From Sabellastarte sp. h YS-2021 (lineage: Eukaryota; Annelida; Polychaeta; Sabellida; Sabellidae), in NCBI GenBank assembly GCA_964017235.1, contig OZ024928.1, positions 82,703,566 to 82,767,565 of the forward strand: 64,000 nt of DNA, read 5' to 3'. This document shows, piece by piece, positions 34,136-45,919 of this stretch (the first letter of the stretch is position 1; every line of letters starts with the position of its first letter). The translations under genes and the position numbers were made by a program. The notes under the pieces were generated by a model. That model made no database searches and was not told where the DNA came from. It saw only the letters and a list, made by a program, of their open reading frames with translations.

Positions 34136-34954
34136 AGCCAAGACAAGTTTTTCAAATTCATGGCCATTGTGGCTAGGTCAAAGGTCAAATCAAGACTACA
34201 CCATGATGATGCACACCTACAACCCCCAACCAATGGCCCTACCAAGTATCAACTTCCTAAACCTTGGAGTTTCTGATATATAGCCTGGACATCATTTTAT
34301 AAAGGTTAAGGTCACTACAGCAAGGTCAAAGTTCAAATCAAGGTCACACCATGATGTTGCACACCTACAACCCCTAACCAATGTCCCTACCAAGCATCAA
34401 CTTCCTACACCTCACGGTTTCCGAGATATAGCCCGGACAAGATTTTATAGGTCAAGGTCACTACAGCAAGGTCAAAGGTCAAATCAAGGTCACACCATGA
34501 CGTTACACACCTACACCCCCTAGCCAATGTCCCTATCAAGTATCAACTTCCTACACCTCACAGTTTCCGAGATATAGCCCGGACAAGATTTTATAGGTCA
34601 AGGTCACTATGGCAAGGTCAAATCAAGGTCATACTATGACGTTGCACACCTACAACCCCTAACCAATGTCCCTACCAAGTATCAACTTCCTACACCTCAC
34701 GGTTTCCGAGATATAGCCCCGATAAGATTTTCAAAGTTGAGGTCACTATGGCAAGGTCAAAGGTCAAATCAAAGTCAGACTATGACGTTGCACACCTACA
34801 CATCCTAACCAATGTCCCTACCAAGTATCAACTTCCTACACCTTACAGTTTCTGAGATACAGCCCGGACAAACTTTTCCCACCACCCGCCGGCCCATCCG
34901 GACACCATGGGTGAAAACAATACCCCGACAGCCCTTAAGGGCTGTGGGGTAAAA

Positions 34955-35310
34955 ACTGTTACCAGATACCCTTCAAAACCGAATCAGTGCTAGATCCTCC
35001 TGTGGTTGACATATCCTGAAAATTTGGTGAAAATCCATGCCTGGATCGAGGCTGTAGAACACCCAAAAATTTAAGACCCAAAAATCTTTGAAATTATTGC
35101 CATGGCAAAAGTTGTTGCCAGATACCCCCCAAAACCTAATCAGCTCTGGATCCTCCTGGGGTAAACATATCCTGAAAATATGCTGAAAATCCATGCATGG
35201 GGTTAGGCTGTGGAATACCCACAATCTATTTGACCACCGCCATCCAGATGGCGCTGGGGACAACTACACCTCAGCCTTTATGGGCTTGGGTTAATACCAA
35301 GTAAAGCCCC
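34955..35310. repeat. Two ~135-bp tandem units with a weak terminal hairpin
   Basis: 'cctcctg(t/g)g(g/t)' followed by 'acatatcctgaaaat' and 'aaaatccatgc' occurs twice (34,996 and 35,150). The stretch ends with 'ggggacaactacacctcagcc' broken by 'tttat' and 'gggcttgggttaat', a degenerate version of the H3 hairpin. Probably another old Helentron-like remnant. Confidence 0.5.
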
Positions 35311-35393
35311 GATGCTTGTGAGATACGTTAGTTTACAAAATGGGAGACAATACGTAGTTACATATCATACAACAAAACACATACACAACTTAC

Positions 35394-35544
35394 CCCAGCT
35401 CTTTTGGATTCTTCTGTAACTTTTCTATTATTGACCTATAATCCGGATCTTTGAGGAATTCCTTAGTTTTTGGATCTTTTTCCAATTTGGCAAATAACTG
35501 AGGGTCTGAGAATGGATTCATTAATGGTTGACTTCCACCAGGAC
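35394..35544 (-). CDS. STIP1: STIP1/HOP exon: DP1 domain
   Basis: Seen: acceptor AAAAG just above 35544 and donor GTAAGT at 35393-35388. It encodes GSQPLMNPFSDPQLFAKLE, then KDPKTKEFLKDPDYRSIIE and LQKNPKELG. The NPF...L..KLE.DP.T...L.DP.Y diad-helix pattern with repeated Asp-Pro is the DP1 domain, which follows TPR1 in this family and affects client transfer. Length is 151 nt, taking one base from the exon at 45778-45919 and passing two on. Confidence 0.95.
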
Positions 35545-35621
35545 CTTTTCAAATACATAATATATTTACATTAAAACACTTTGACCCACATCATTATAAT
35601 TTATTTTTACATTATTTTAAC

Positions 35622-36120
35622 AAAAATCGCATCAGAGACCTTACAGATTCTGAGATATAGCTGGGACAAGATTTTAATCGTCCAGATCACTAAAGCACGT
35701 TCAATGGTCAAATAAAGGTCACACCAAGACAATCCACACCTACATCCCTCAAACAATGGCCCTGCCACATGTCAACTTCCTACATCATACAGTTTCTGAG
35801 ATATAGCCCTGACAATTTAACAATCATAATCACTACAGTAAGTTCAAATCTAGGCCACAGAATAACGTTACACACTTCCACCCCACAAGCAATGTATTTA
35901 CCAGTATTAGCTTTCTACGCCTTACAGTTCCTGAGATATGGCCCTGACAAGATTTTAAAGGTATGACATTGAACATCTACACCCAAATATGAACTTTCTA
36001 CACCTCATGGTTTCTGAGATATAGCTAGGTCAAAATTTTATTTCCCTCTGCACGCCTGCCCAATCAGACAGCATCCGACGGACACAATGGGTGAACACAA
36101 TACCTGGACAAAAGTGCAGG
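35622..36120 (-). mobile_element. Degenerate H3 fragment
   Basis: Begins 'aaaatcgcatcagagacctt' (H3 left-end phrase) and passes straight into diverged ~150-bp units ('gagatatagc', 'aaggtcacacca', 'acttcctacatcat'). It ends 'acacaatgggtgaacacaat', the sequence preceding the H3 hairpin at 34,905. The hairpin itself has decayed. It is markedly older than the copy at 31,612. Confidence 0.7.
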
Positions 36121-36940
36121 AATAATGCTTGTAAAAGTTAGAAAGTTTGCTACTGTCCCCAACAAGAGGTTCAGCTACCATCTAAAATTCGGATTCTGCA
36201 CTATGTTTAGAAATACATAACATCACAAATGATGCTATTTTCATCCACCTATTAAACCAGTGTTTTATTTAGAGTTATGGCAAAATTTTCCCCAAATATA
36301 AATGGATATTACGTTCTTGTTATATTTCCAAAGAGTGACAAGATTTTATGGTAGATGTCTCTATTTTTACCAAACATGAGATACCAAACCATGAGATACC
36401 AAACATGGAACCCAAAAACTCTGAGTGATTTTCCAGCACTATAGCACAGCCTTTATACTGTGGGTTAAAACAGAACAGTCCCCCCCCCCCCCCCCCCCTC
36501 CCCCAACCCTGAAAAATGTTTGGGCTCTGTCGAATAGATGGGAACCAGTCTTGAACCTCGTTGATGAAAGATAAATAGAAGGTTTTGTGGCTGACTTATA
36601 CAAATTTATGAGACAGAATTGCAAGAACCTGTTCTCAAAATGTCATATATTTCACAACAAACGTATACAATATTGCACAGAAATGCTTTAAAATATTTAC
36701 TTGTGTAATATTGTCAAAATACAGAGATGTGGCCAGCTTTTGATGAAAGGGGGTAAAATTCCCCCTTTGGTCTAAAAAAAGGGGGGATTTCAAAAATAAA
36801 ACGGGGGATCCGATCCTCGATGGAAATATTTCCAGAGATTATCAAACTTTAGTACATATTACGACCTAACCGTGTCATACATTGTTATCTGACAGAAACT
36901 GAAACTTGTATAATATAATGTAATGCATATTGGATATCTT
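36121..36940 (-). other. STIP1 intron, unclassified, with poly-C tract
   Basis: AT-rich sequence with a run of about 18 C at 36,481-36,498 and a G/A-rich stretch near 36,780. No element end or gene recognised. Confidence 0.4.
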
Positions 36941-37075
36941 GAGTTGTGGAAACAGATGCAGAAGTTTGGATAACTGGAGTTGTGGAAACAGATGCAGAAG
37001 TTTGGGTATTTGGAGTTGTGGAAACAGATGCAGAAGTCTGGATAACTAGAGTTGTGGAAACAGACAACTGGAGGC
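36941..37075. repeat. 36-bp minisatellite (about 3.5-4 units)
   Basis: Units of 'gagttgtggaaacagatgca' plus 'gaagtttggataactg', spacing 35-36 bp. The period is a multiple of three, so both strands stay open and give a 12-residue repeat (VVETDAEVWITG on plus, STTPVIQTSASV on minus). There is no splice or start context to suggest it is translated. Confidence 0.85.
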
Positions 37076-37800
37076 AGAGTGCATTGGTACTGTCATTCAT
37101 TACCTTTACCCTGTTCAGAGTCCTTACTGATTACTGAACTGCTAGCATTATTGTTTCCATCTGTGTTGCACACCTTGAGTTTGAAGAAATCACCAATGGA
37201 TGTATTACCTTAATGTCTCTTCCATTTTATTTTAATTTCGTTTGCATCCATATTTATCCTTTCAATGCCTATCATATAACCAAAATATTTTTGTCTGCTA
37301 CCGAAGACGTCTGTGTCCTCAACTCTGATTGGATGAGAATTAGAAAACACAGGGGTCACGTCTCGACCAAAGGAAAAATTCCTTACAGTTGAGTTCATGC
37401 ATGCGCATTGCCAACTCTTCGTGTCATCGAGCGATAATACAGCAAATATTTAGTGTATGTTAAGGTAGTGTAAGCTTAAAGCTATTTTCTTCACGCATTG
37501 GGCCCTTGCATTTGCGTGTAGTGAACGTCTAATATACCACGCCATAGTTTCGAGATTGCGTGAGATTTTACAAAAATTGCAAGATTCTCGCAATCGCACA
37601 GTCTGGCAACATCTCTGAAATATACTGAAACAAGCATTCTGCCGCATGCATTTATCTCCCGCCATATAAATGAGATGTACTAAAGATAACATATTTTAAC
37701 AAGGTGCTTTAAATGTAATACTTTTCAAGTTATAATTGATTTAGTGCATGATTTCATGAATTTTAATGCATTAAAAATTATTTTAAAAATTCATTAAAAA
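37076..37800 (-). other. STIP1 intron, unclassified
   Basis: Less repetitive and slightly GC-richer than its surroundings, with several CpGs around 37,390-37,640. Two short minus frames (37210-37398, 37450-37692) show no known domain. Nothing supports a gene. Confidence 0.35.
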
Positions 37801-37804
37801 AATT

Positions 37805-38049
37805 TAGCATGTGAAAGCTCTCCAAAATATAGGTGAATGAGTTATTTGAGAAATATTGGCTATCTGCAATACTTTTAGTGATAATAGGCAGTTACTCATT
37901 TTAAGTAGGTGAGTAATTAGCTACGGATCTGAAAATTCACTAATTGAAAGCTCTCCAAAATGTATGTGAATGAGTTATTTCAGAAATGCTGGCTATCTGC
38001 AATACTTGTAGAGATAATTCGTATTTACTCATTTTGAGTAGGTGAATAA
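37805..38049. repeat. 133-bp satellite, left part (about two units)
   Basis: Units with 'gtgaaagctctcc(c)aaaa', 'taggtgaatgagttatttga', 'ggctatctgcaatactttta', 'gagataattcgcatttactc' and 'agtaggtgaataattagcta'. This is the same family as 41,324-42,985 and 53,281-56,750. The array is split by H1 copy 4. Confidence 0.85.
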
Positions 38050-41000
38050 CTAGATTGGGCCAACTCGGCGCCAACATATCCCCAGACAGGTCATCACTCA
38101 CGCCACAGGTTTTGATCGGGAATTTTTTAAAACATAATTACCCATTATTATATGAACTTCTGCACATCAATCTACTCTGTTTATATCTTCCAAGGAAGAT
38201 GGTGTATCCCCAGACGCCGAATACATAACTCAAATTATATTTTCAATCTTCCTGCAATGATAACTCTAAACCTATTTTCAAAGTATTTAAATGATTGATG
38301 ATTGAATGTCCATTCTAAAATAATAATCCCAAAAGAGCATATCTGTTTCTATATTTGTTGACAAATAAAATATTATTTTAAACTCAACTCATCATACTTT
38401 TCAATCTTCCTTCAAAGTATTTAAATGATTGATGATTCAATGTCCATTCTAAAATTCATAATCCCAAAAGCACATATCTGTTTCTATATTTGTTCACAAA
38501 TAAAATATTATTTAAAAAAAAATTATTAATATTATTATTTTATTATATTATTTTTAGAATTTGCAAATTGTTTTCAGTTATTTATTTCCTCTATACCTAT
38601 ATATGTGGTCCATATATATGCAACCTAAATATGTGACACAATCTCAGTTCTGACTCCCCTTTGTGTTATATGTAATGAAGTCCACCACCTCCCACCCCCA
38701 CCCCTCTCCCCTTCTCCACACCTCTCTCACTATTACACAAGATCTGCAACCCCATTGAGTTCTTTGTTTCTCATCTGATATCATTAAATACCTTTGTTTA
38801 TTTAGTGTCACTCAATATAGCTGGAGGTCCCAGAGGTGGGTGGGGGGGAATCCGGGTGGGGGATGCATAAATGGTAAACAAACAATCTATATAAAAGGGG
38901 TACTCAAATACAAAAAGAATTGAGAATTTTAAGTATGTGATTATCAACTGAAATGAGTTCATAACTGTAGGAGCTGTGTCAAAATTAACTGAGGCAAGTT
39001 GAATAAAACTGGGCTAGTTGAGGGTTAAAAATCCCCTAGTTTTACTACATAAGGATATAATTTCATTAATATTGGGACTTAAAGCTCACTTAAAGTGTCC
39101 ATTTTGTCTACTTGAATATGTTTAACCAGTTTCATTTTAAAAAGTGAAAAACTCAGCAAGCAGAGGTATAACACACAAAAATAAGTTCTTAAAAGACTAA
39201 GATAGCCATAACATTATTAATATTCAAAATTTAAATAGACAGGCATTTCCTTTTAAAAATTCAAAGATTTCAGCTCTATAACCCACATAGTTTGACAGTT
39301 ACTGGGCTTTAAAGTGGCATAATGTCCATAAATTGGGTTTCTGTGGGCATTTTACAATTGTTAAAGAGACCTTAGCAATTAAACAACAGATCTGAAACTT
39401 TTTGGGGGACATACATAACAAACAAAAATTATATATAATACAGTTTAAGACTTGTCACACTAAGCATTTCCAAATAACAGGGCAAAATACGGAAAAAATG
39501 TCCAAAAAGGCACTTGGGCGAGTGTCTATGGCCCTCATACACAGGTTAAATGTCTACTAAAAACCTTGATTTTCGGCATATGTAAAAAGGACATAATAAT
39601 GCATTCCCAGATGGGATTTCAGCTCCATCAATCACATAGTTTAACAGTCACAGGGCTTAAAGGTGGTAAAAAGTCCAAATATTGGGTCTCTGTGGGCCTT
39701 TTAGAGATCTCGATGTGGCTTTCAAATTAAAGCTTCAGACTTAAAATTTGTTACATACTAAGATTACACATAGAATATGTATCTAATAAAGTTTGAAACT
39801 TCTCAGACTTACCATTTCCAAGTTACAGAGCAAAATATGTGAAAAATGTCTTAAAAGGCTCACTCAGGTGGGTGTTTAAGGTCCTCATACACAGGTTAAA
39901 TGTCTACTTGAAGCCTTGATTTTTCGCACATGTAAAAAGAACATAATAATGTATTCCCAGATGAGATTTCAGCTCTATCAGTCACATAGTTTAACAGTCA
40001 CAGGCCTTAAAATTGGCAAAAAGTCCAAATACTGGGTCTTTATGGGGCCTTCTAGAGACCTAAATGTGGCCTTCAAATTAAAGCCTCAGACTTAAAATTT
40101 GTCACATACTAAGATTACACATAGAATATGCATCTAATACAGTTTGAAACTTCTTAGACTTACCATTTTCAAGTTACAGGGCAAAATATGTGAAAAATGT
40201 CTAAAAATGGTCACTCGGGTGGGGATTTATGGTCCTCATACACAGGTTAAATGTCTTCTTAAAGCCTTAATTTTTGGCACATATATAAATAACATACTAA
40301 TATCTTCCCAGATAGGATTTGAGCTCTATCAGTCACATAGTTTGACAGTCACAGGGCTTAAAAGTAGCAAAAAGTCCAAATATTGGGTCTTTGGGAGCCT
40401 TTTAGAGACCTCAATTTGACCTTCAAAATTAAAGCTTCAGACTTAAAATCTGTTACATACTAAGATTACACACAGAATATATATCTAATACAGTTTGAAA
40501 CTTCTCAGACTTACCATTTCCAAGTTACAGGGAAAAAGATGTGAAAAATGTCTTATAAGGGTCACGCGGGTGGGTGTTTATGGTCCTGATACACAGGTTA
40601 ACTGTCTATTAAAGGCCTAAATGTTGGGGCACATATAAGAAAACACATAGATATATTCCCAGATGATATTTAACTTAGATGAGAGACATAGTTTGAAAGC
40701 TACAGTGCTTGAAAGTGGCAAAAAGTGCATAAATTGGGTCTCTGTGGGCACTTTTGAGACCTTAAGTCGACCCCTTTGGGTAAACCTACAGCCCTAAAAT
40801 TTTCTACAGACAAGGATTACATATCAAAGTTATACCTAGCGCAGTTTGAGACTCATCAGAATTACCACTTCCAAATTATAGGGCAAAATATGTGAAAAGT
40901 ATAGCAAAAAATCCCCAAGTGGGGGTATTTATGGGCCTCAAACACAATTTTCTCCTCAACTTAAAGTCGTGATTTTCGGCACATGTACTAAGAACATATT

Positions 41001-41236
41001 AATGTGTTGTCAGGTAAAATTTCAGCCAGCTGAGCATCATAGTTTGTGACCTACAGGGCTCTAAGTGGCCAAAAGTCCAATTTCTGACCTTAAGGTGGCC
41101 ATAAGTTCTTTTTTACTGGGAGTTTAAGGTCACCTTAAAATAGGGATCTTCCTTTGGGCACCCTTAACATGTGTACCAAGTTTGAAAAAAAAATATTAAT
41201 TTGTTTTTGAGTTATCGCGTCCACAAGGAAATTTCT

Positions 41237-41276
<40 letters not shown>

Positions 41277-41323
41277 GACGGACCTGAATCCAATATATCC
41301 CCGACTTTCGTCTGGGGATATAA
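38050..41323 (-). mobile_element. H1 Helentron-like element, copy 4 with a proven empty site
   Basis: Full-length: CTAGATTGG start, subterminal ATATCCCCAGAC (38076-38087), ~350-bp core units, a (CGG)12 run near 41,238-41,274 and the inverted GTCTGGGGATAT (41310-41321). The flanks are 133-bp satellite. Joining GGTGAATAA on the left to TTAACTACGGG on the right recreates the normal unit (GTGAATAATTAGCTACGGG, for example near 42,112). The insertion therefore added no target duplication and sits between A and T, as Helitron-type rolling-circle transposons do. Confidence 0.92.
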
Positions 41324-42985
41324 TTAACTACGGGTGTGAAACTTCACCAAGTGAAAGCTCTCCCAAAAGTAGGTGAATGAGTTATTTGAGAAAAATTGGC
41401 TATCTGCAATACTTTTACAGATAATTCACATTTACTCATTTTGATTAGGTGAGTAATTAGCTACGGGTCTGGAACTTCACCATGTGAAAGCTCTCCCAAA
41501 AGTAGATGAACGAGTAATTTGATAAAAATTGGATACCCGCAATACTTTTAGAGATAATTAGCATTTACTCATTTTGAGGTGAATAATTAGCTACGGCTCT
41601 GAAAATTCACCATGTAAAGCTCTCCCAAAAGTAGGTGAATGAGTTATTTGATAAAAATTGGCTATCTGCAATACTTTTAGAGATAATTCACATTTACTCA
41701 TTTTCAGTAGGTGAGTAATTAGCTACGGGTCTGGAACTTCACCATGTGAAAGCCCTCCCAAAAGTAGATGAATGAGTTATTCGATAAAAATTGGATATCC
41801 GCAATACTTTTAGAGATAATTCCCATTTACTCATTTTGAGTAGGTGAATAATTAGCTACGGGTCTGAAACCTCACCAAGTAAAAGCTTTCCCAAAAGTAG
41901 GTGAATGAATTATTTGAGAAAAATTGGATATCTGCAATACTTTTACAGATAATTCACATTTACTCATTTTGAGTAGGTGAGTAATTAGCTACGGGTCTGG
42001 AACTTCACCATGTGAAAGCTCTCCCAAAAGTAGATGAACGAGTAATTTGATAAAAATTGGATATCCACAATACTTTTAGAGATAATTAGCATTTACTCAT
42101 TTTGAGTAGGTGAATAATTAGCTACGGGTCTGAAACTTCACCAAGTGAAAGCTCTTCCAAAAGTAGGTGAATGAGTTATTTAAGAAAAACTGGATATCCC
42201 CAATACTTTTAGGGATAATTCACATTTACTCATTTTGAGTAGGTGAGTAATTAGCTACGGGTCTGGAACTTCACCATGTGAAAGCTCTCCCAAAAGTAGA
42301 TGAATGAGTTATTTGATAAAAATTGGATATCCGCAATACTTTTACAGATAATTCACATTTACTCATTTTGAGTAGGTGAATAATTAGCTACGGGTCTGAA
42401 ACCTCACCAAGTAAAAGCTCTCCCAAAAGTAGGTGAATGAGTTATTTGAGAAAAATTGGATATCTGCAATACTTTTACAGATAATTCACATTTACTCATT
42501 TTGAGTAGGCGAGTAATTAGCTACGGGTCTGGAACACCATGTGAAAGCTCTCCCAAAAGTAGATGAACGAGTAATTTGATAAAAATTGGATATCCACAAT
42601 ACTTTCAGAAATAATTAGCATTTACTCATTTTGAGTAGGTGAATAATTAGCTATGGGTCTGAAACTTCAAGTGAAAGCTCTTCCAAAAGTAGGTGAATGA
42701 GTTATTTAAGAAAAATTGGATATCCCCAATAATTTTAGGGATAATTCACATTTACTCATTTTGAGTAGGTGAGTAATTAGCTACGGGTCTGGAACTTCAC
42801 CATGTGAAAGCTCTCCCAAAAGTAGATGAATGAGTTATTTGATAAAAATTGGATATCCGCAATACTTTTAGAGATAATTATCATTTACTCATTTTGAGTA
42901 GGTGAATAATTAGCTACGGGTCTGAAACTTCACCATGTGAAAGCTCTCCCAAAAGTAGATGAAGCAGTTATTTGAGAAAAATTAT
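41324..42985. repeat. 133-bp satellite, right part (about 12 units)
   Basis: Continues the array interrupted at 38,049. Alternating variants ('caccaagtgaaagctc... gtaggtgaatga' and 'caccatgtgaaagctc... gtagatgaa(t/c)ga') occur in turn, giving a ~265-bp two-unit higher-order repeat. It grades into the 321-bp family at about 42,985. Confidence 0.88.
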
Positions 42986-45300
42986 GTCATTATTTTGCCA
43001 CAAATAAGAAAATAGCTATTACTCACTTATGGCATGCAATAGAACCCCAAACTATATGCATTTACCCTACAGTCACAATTTCAAAGTAGGTATTACTCGG
43101 CTATCCAATGTGCAACAGGTCTGAAACTTTACTATGTGATAGGTTATCAAAAACTAGATGAATAACATATTTGAAAATATTTCCCTAACTTTAATACTTT
43201 TGAAGATATTTGACATTTACTTATGTTGTTATTTTGCTACATATAAGAAAATAGCTATTACTCACTTATGGCATGCAATACAACCCCAAAATATATACCA
43301 TCTTATAGTTAAGGACAAAGTAGCTGAACAACATATTTGAAGAAAAAGCTGTAACTGCAATAGTTTTGGAGTTACAATGGATTTACTCAACAGTCACAAT
43401 TTCAAAGTAGCTATTACTTAGCTATGCAATGTGCAACAGGTCTGAAACTTTACTATGTGATAGCTTACAAAAAAGTAGATGAATGACATATTTGAAAAGA
43501 ATTCCGTAACTTTAATACTTCTGAAGATATTTGACATTTACTTATGTCATTATTTTGCTACTAATAAGAAAATAGCTATTACTCACTTATGGCATGCAAT
43601 AAAACCCCAAACTACATGCCAGCTTATAGCTAAGGACAAAGTAGGTGAACAACATATTTTACGAAAATATTGTAACTGCAATAGTTTTGGAGTTACAATG
43701 GATTTACTCAACTGTAGAATTTCAAAGTCGCTATTACTCAGCTATCCAATGTGCAACAGATCTGAAACTTTACTATATGATAGCTTATGAAAAAGTAGAT
43801 GGATAACATATTTGAAAAGAATTCCCTAACTTTAATACTTTTGAAGATATTTGACATTTACTTATGTCATGATTTTGCTACAAATAACAAAATAGCTATT
43901 ACTCACTTATGGCATGCAATAGAACCCCAAACTATGTACCATCTTATAGCTAAGGACAAAGTAGCTGAACAACATATTTTAGAAAAACACTGTAACTGCA
44001 ATAGTTTTGGAGTTACAATGGCTTTACTCAACAGTCAGAATTTCAAAGTAGCTATAATTCAGCTATCCAAGGTGCAACAGGTCTGAAACTTTACTATGTT
44101 ATAGCTTACCAAAAAGTAGATGGACAACATATTTGAAAAGATTTCCCTAACTTCAATACTTTTGAAGATATTTGACATTTACTTCTTTTGTTATTTAGCT
44201 ACAAATGAGAAAATAGCTATTACTCACTTATGGCAAGCAATAGAACCCCAAACTATGTACCATGTTATAGCTAAGAACAAAGTAGCTGAACAACATATTT
44301 TAGGAAAATACTCTAACTGCAATAGTTTTGGAGTTACAATGGCTTTACTCAACAGTCAGAATTTCAAAGTAGCTATTACTCAGCTATCCAAGGTGCAACA
44401 GGTCTGAAACTTTACTATGTCATAGCTTACCAAAAAGTAGATGGACAACATATTGAAAAGATTTCCCTAACTTTAATACTTTTGAAGATATTTGACATTT
44501 ACTTCTTCTGTTATTTAGCTACAAATGAGGAAATAGCTATTACTCGCTTATGGCAAGCAATAGAACCCCAAACTATGTACCATCTTATAGCTAAGAACAA
44601 AGTAGCTGAACAACATATTTTAGGAAAACACTCTAACTGCAATACTTTTTTAGCTACAATAGCCTTACTCAACAGTCAGAATTTCCAAGTAGCTATTACT
44701 CAGCTATCCAAGGTGCAAGAGGTCTGAAACTTTACTATGTCATAGCTTACCAAAAAGTAGATGGACAACATATTTGAAAAGATTTCCCCAACTTTAATAC
44801 TTTTGAAGATATTTGACATTTACTTCTTCTGTTATTTAGCTACAAATGAGAAAATAGCTATTACTCACTTATGGCATGCAATAGAACCCCAAACTATGTA
44901 CCATCTTATAGCTAAGGACAAAGTAGCTGAACAACATATTTTAGGAAAATACTCTAACTGCAATAGTTTTTGAGTTACAATCGCTTTACTCACCAGTCAG
45001 AATTTCAAAGTAGCTATTACTCAGCTATCCAAGGTGCAACAGGTCTGAAACTTTAGTATGTGATAGCTTACCAAAAAGAAGATGGACAACATATTTGAAA
45101 AGATTTCCCTAACTTCAATACTTTTGAAGATATCTGACATTTACTTCTTCTGTTATTTAGCTACAAATGAGAAAATAGCTATTACTCACTTATGGCATGC
45201 AATGGGACCCCAAACTATGTACCATCTTATAGCTAAGGACAAAGTAGCTGAACAACATATTTGAAGAAAAAGTTGTTACTGCAATAGTTTTTGAGTTATG
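42986..45300. repeat. 321-bp dimeric satellite (about 7 units)
   Basis: Matching start points at 43158, 43479, 43799, 44120, 44761 and 45082 give a 320-321 bp period. Each unit is two related ~160-bp halves ('tagctattactcagctatcc' versus 'tagctattactcacttatgg'). Because 321 is divisible by three, similar ~95-codon open frames recur on plus, but each unit has its own stop and no splice or start signal, so I do not call genes. Same lineage as the 133-bp and ~155-bp arrays. Confidence 0.9.
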
Positions 45301-45545
45301 AGCCCTTTACTCAAAGTAGCTAAGATTGCTATTACTCACTTATCTTTAGGCCTAAGTCAATAAAACCAAAAATTTTTTCAAGGGCATGAAAATTCATTGG
45401 GACAATTAATTTACAAAAAATCTGTAGCTGTAGTAGTTTTGGAGAAATCTGCGTGACTAACTAACGCACGCACGCACGCACGCACACACAGACATCATTT
45501 CATAATCTCCCTCCCGGGCTAAAGCCCGGCAGGAGATAATAATAT
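45301..45545 (-). mobile_element. H4 Helentron-like terminus
   Basis: Follows the 321-bp array directly: 'tagttttggagaaatctgcg', an ACGC/CA microsatellite (45,463-45,490), then a hairpin with arms CCGGGCT/AGCCCGG (45514-45529) framed by ATCTCC/GGAGAT, then ATAAT. The same block ends at 6,677. I infer that the satellite arrays to its left (37.8-45.3 kb) are the body of one expanded H4 element. Its other terminus was not identified. Confidence 0.65.
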
Positions 45546-45777
45546 CCAAAACTTCCAATTTTAATGACAACTAAACCACATTTCACTGGCATTTATGTTT
45601 CATGTACACACATAGAAAACATTACATTTTGGTGCATACTAATTCAAACGAATCCGTTTCAAATTTACTTTCAATCATAACACTACAGGTTAGTACTAAA
45701 ACTTGCAAGATATTGCGTATCCCGTCCTCTGCACGCAACACTGAGCTACTACAAAAATAGGATCTGAAATATTCCAC

Positions 45778-45919
45778 CTGTTAACTGAGACTTGGATTCT
45801 TCTATGGCTTGCTTTGCCTGGTCATTATCTGGATTAATTTTTAGGGTTTCTTCATATGCCATGACAGCCTCCTCGTGTCTGTTCATGAAAGCAAGAGCTG
45901 CACCTTTTCTAGAATAACC
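45778..45919 (-). CDS. STIP1: STIP1/HOP exon: last repeat of TPR1
   Basis: Seen: acceptor TTTTGCAG just above 45919 and donor GTGGAA at 45777-45772. It encodes GYSRKGAALAFMNRHEEAVM, then AYEETLKINPDNDQAKQAIE and a short tail. GYSRK.AAL.F..R.EEA...YEE.L is the third motif of the Hsp70-binding TPR1 domain and includes the K/R clamp residues of GYSRK. Length is 142 nt, starting in phase 0. The preceding exon(s), with the start codon and the first two TPRs, were not found up to 64,000. Confidence 0.95.

Larger units (their letters stand above)
31612..34954 (-). mobile_element. H3 Helentron-like element with AGGTCA satellite core
   Basis: The left end near 31,612 has subterminal TACCCCACAGCC (31637-31648). 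The right end is a hairpin at 34921-34951 (TACCCCGACAGCCC / GGGCTGTGGGGTA). GGCTGTGGGGTA is the exact inverse of the left 12-mer. The core consists of ~145-150 bp units: 'aaccaatgtccctaccaag', 'tatcaacttcctacacctta', 'gagatatagcccggacaag', then AGGTCAAAGGTCA and TCAAGGTCA. The core is interrupted by a hAT MITE (32800-33200) and by a different ~140-bp repeat array (about 33,350-34,135). It is non-coding. Confidence 0.82.

Noticed and set aside
36941-37075. A 12-residue repeat protein (VVETDAEVWITG)
   Set aside because: Open on both strands because the minisatellite period is a multiple of three. There is no supporting gene structure.
43158-45264. Repeated ~95-residue open frames that look like a tandem gene family
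   Set aside because: They follow from a 321-bp satellite whose period is divisible by three. Every unit has its own stop, and there is no start, splice or conservation pattern expected of coding sequence.
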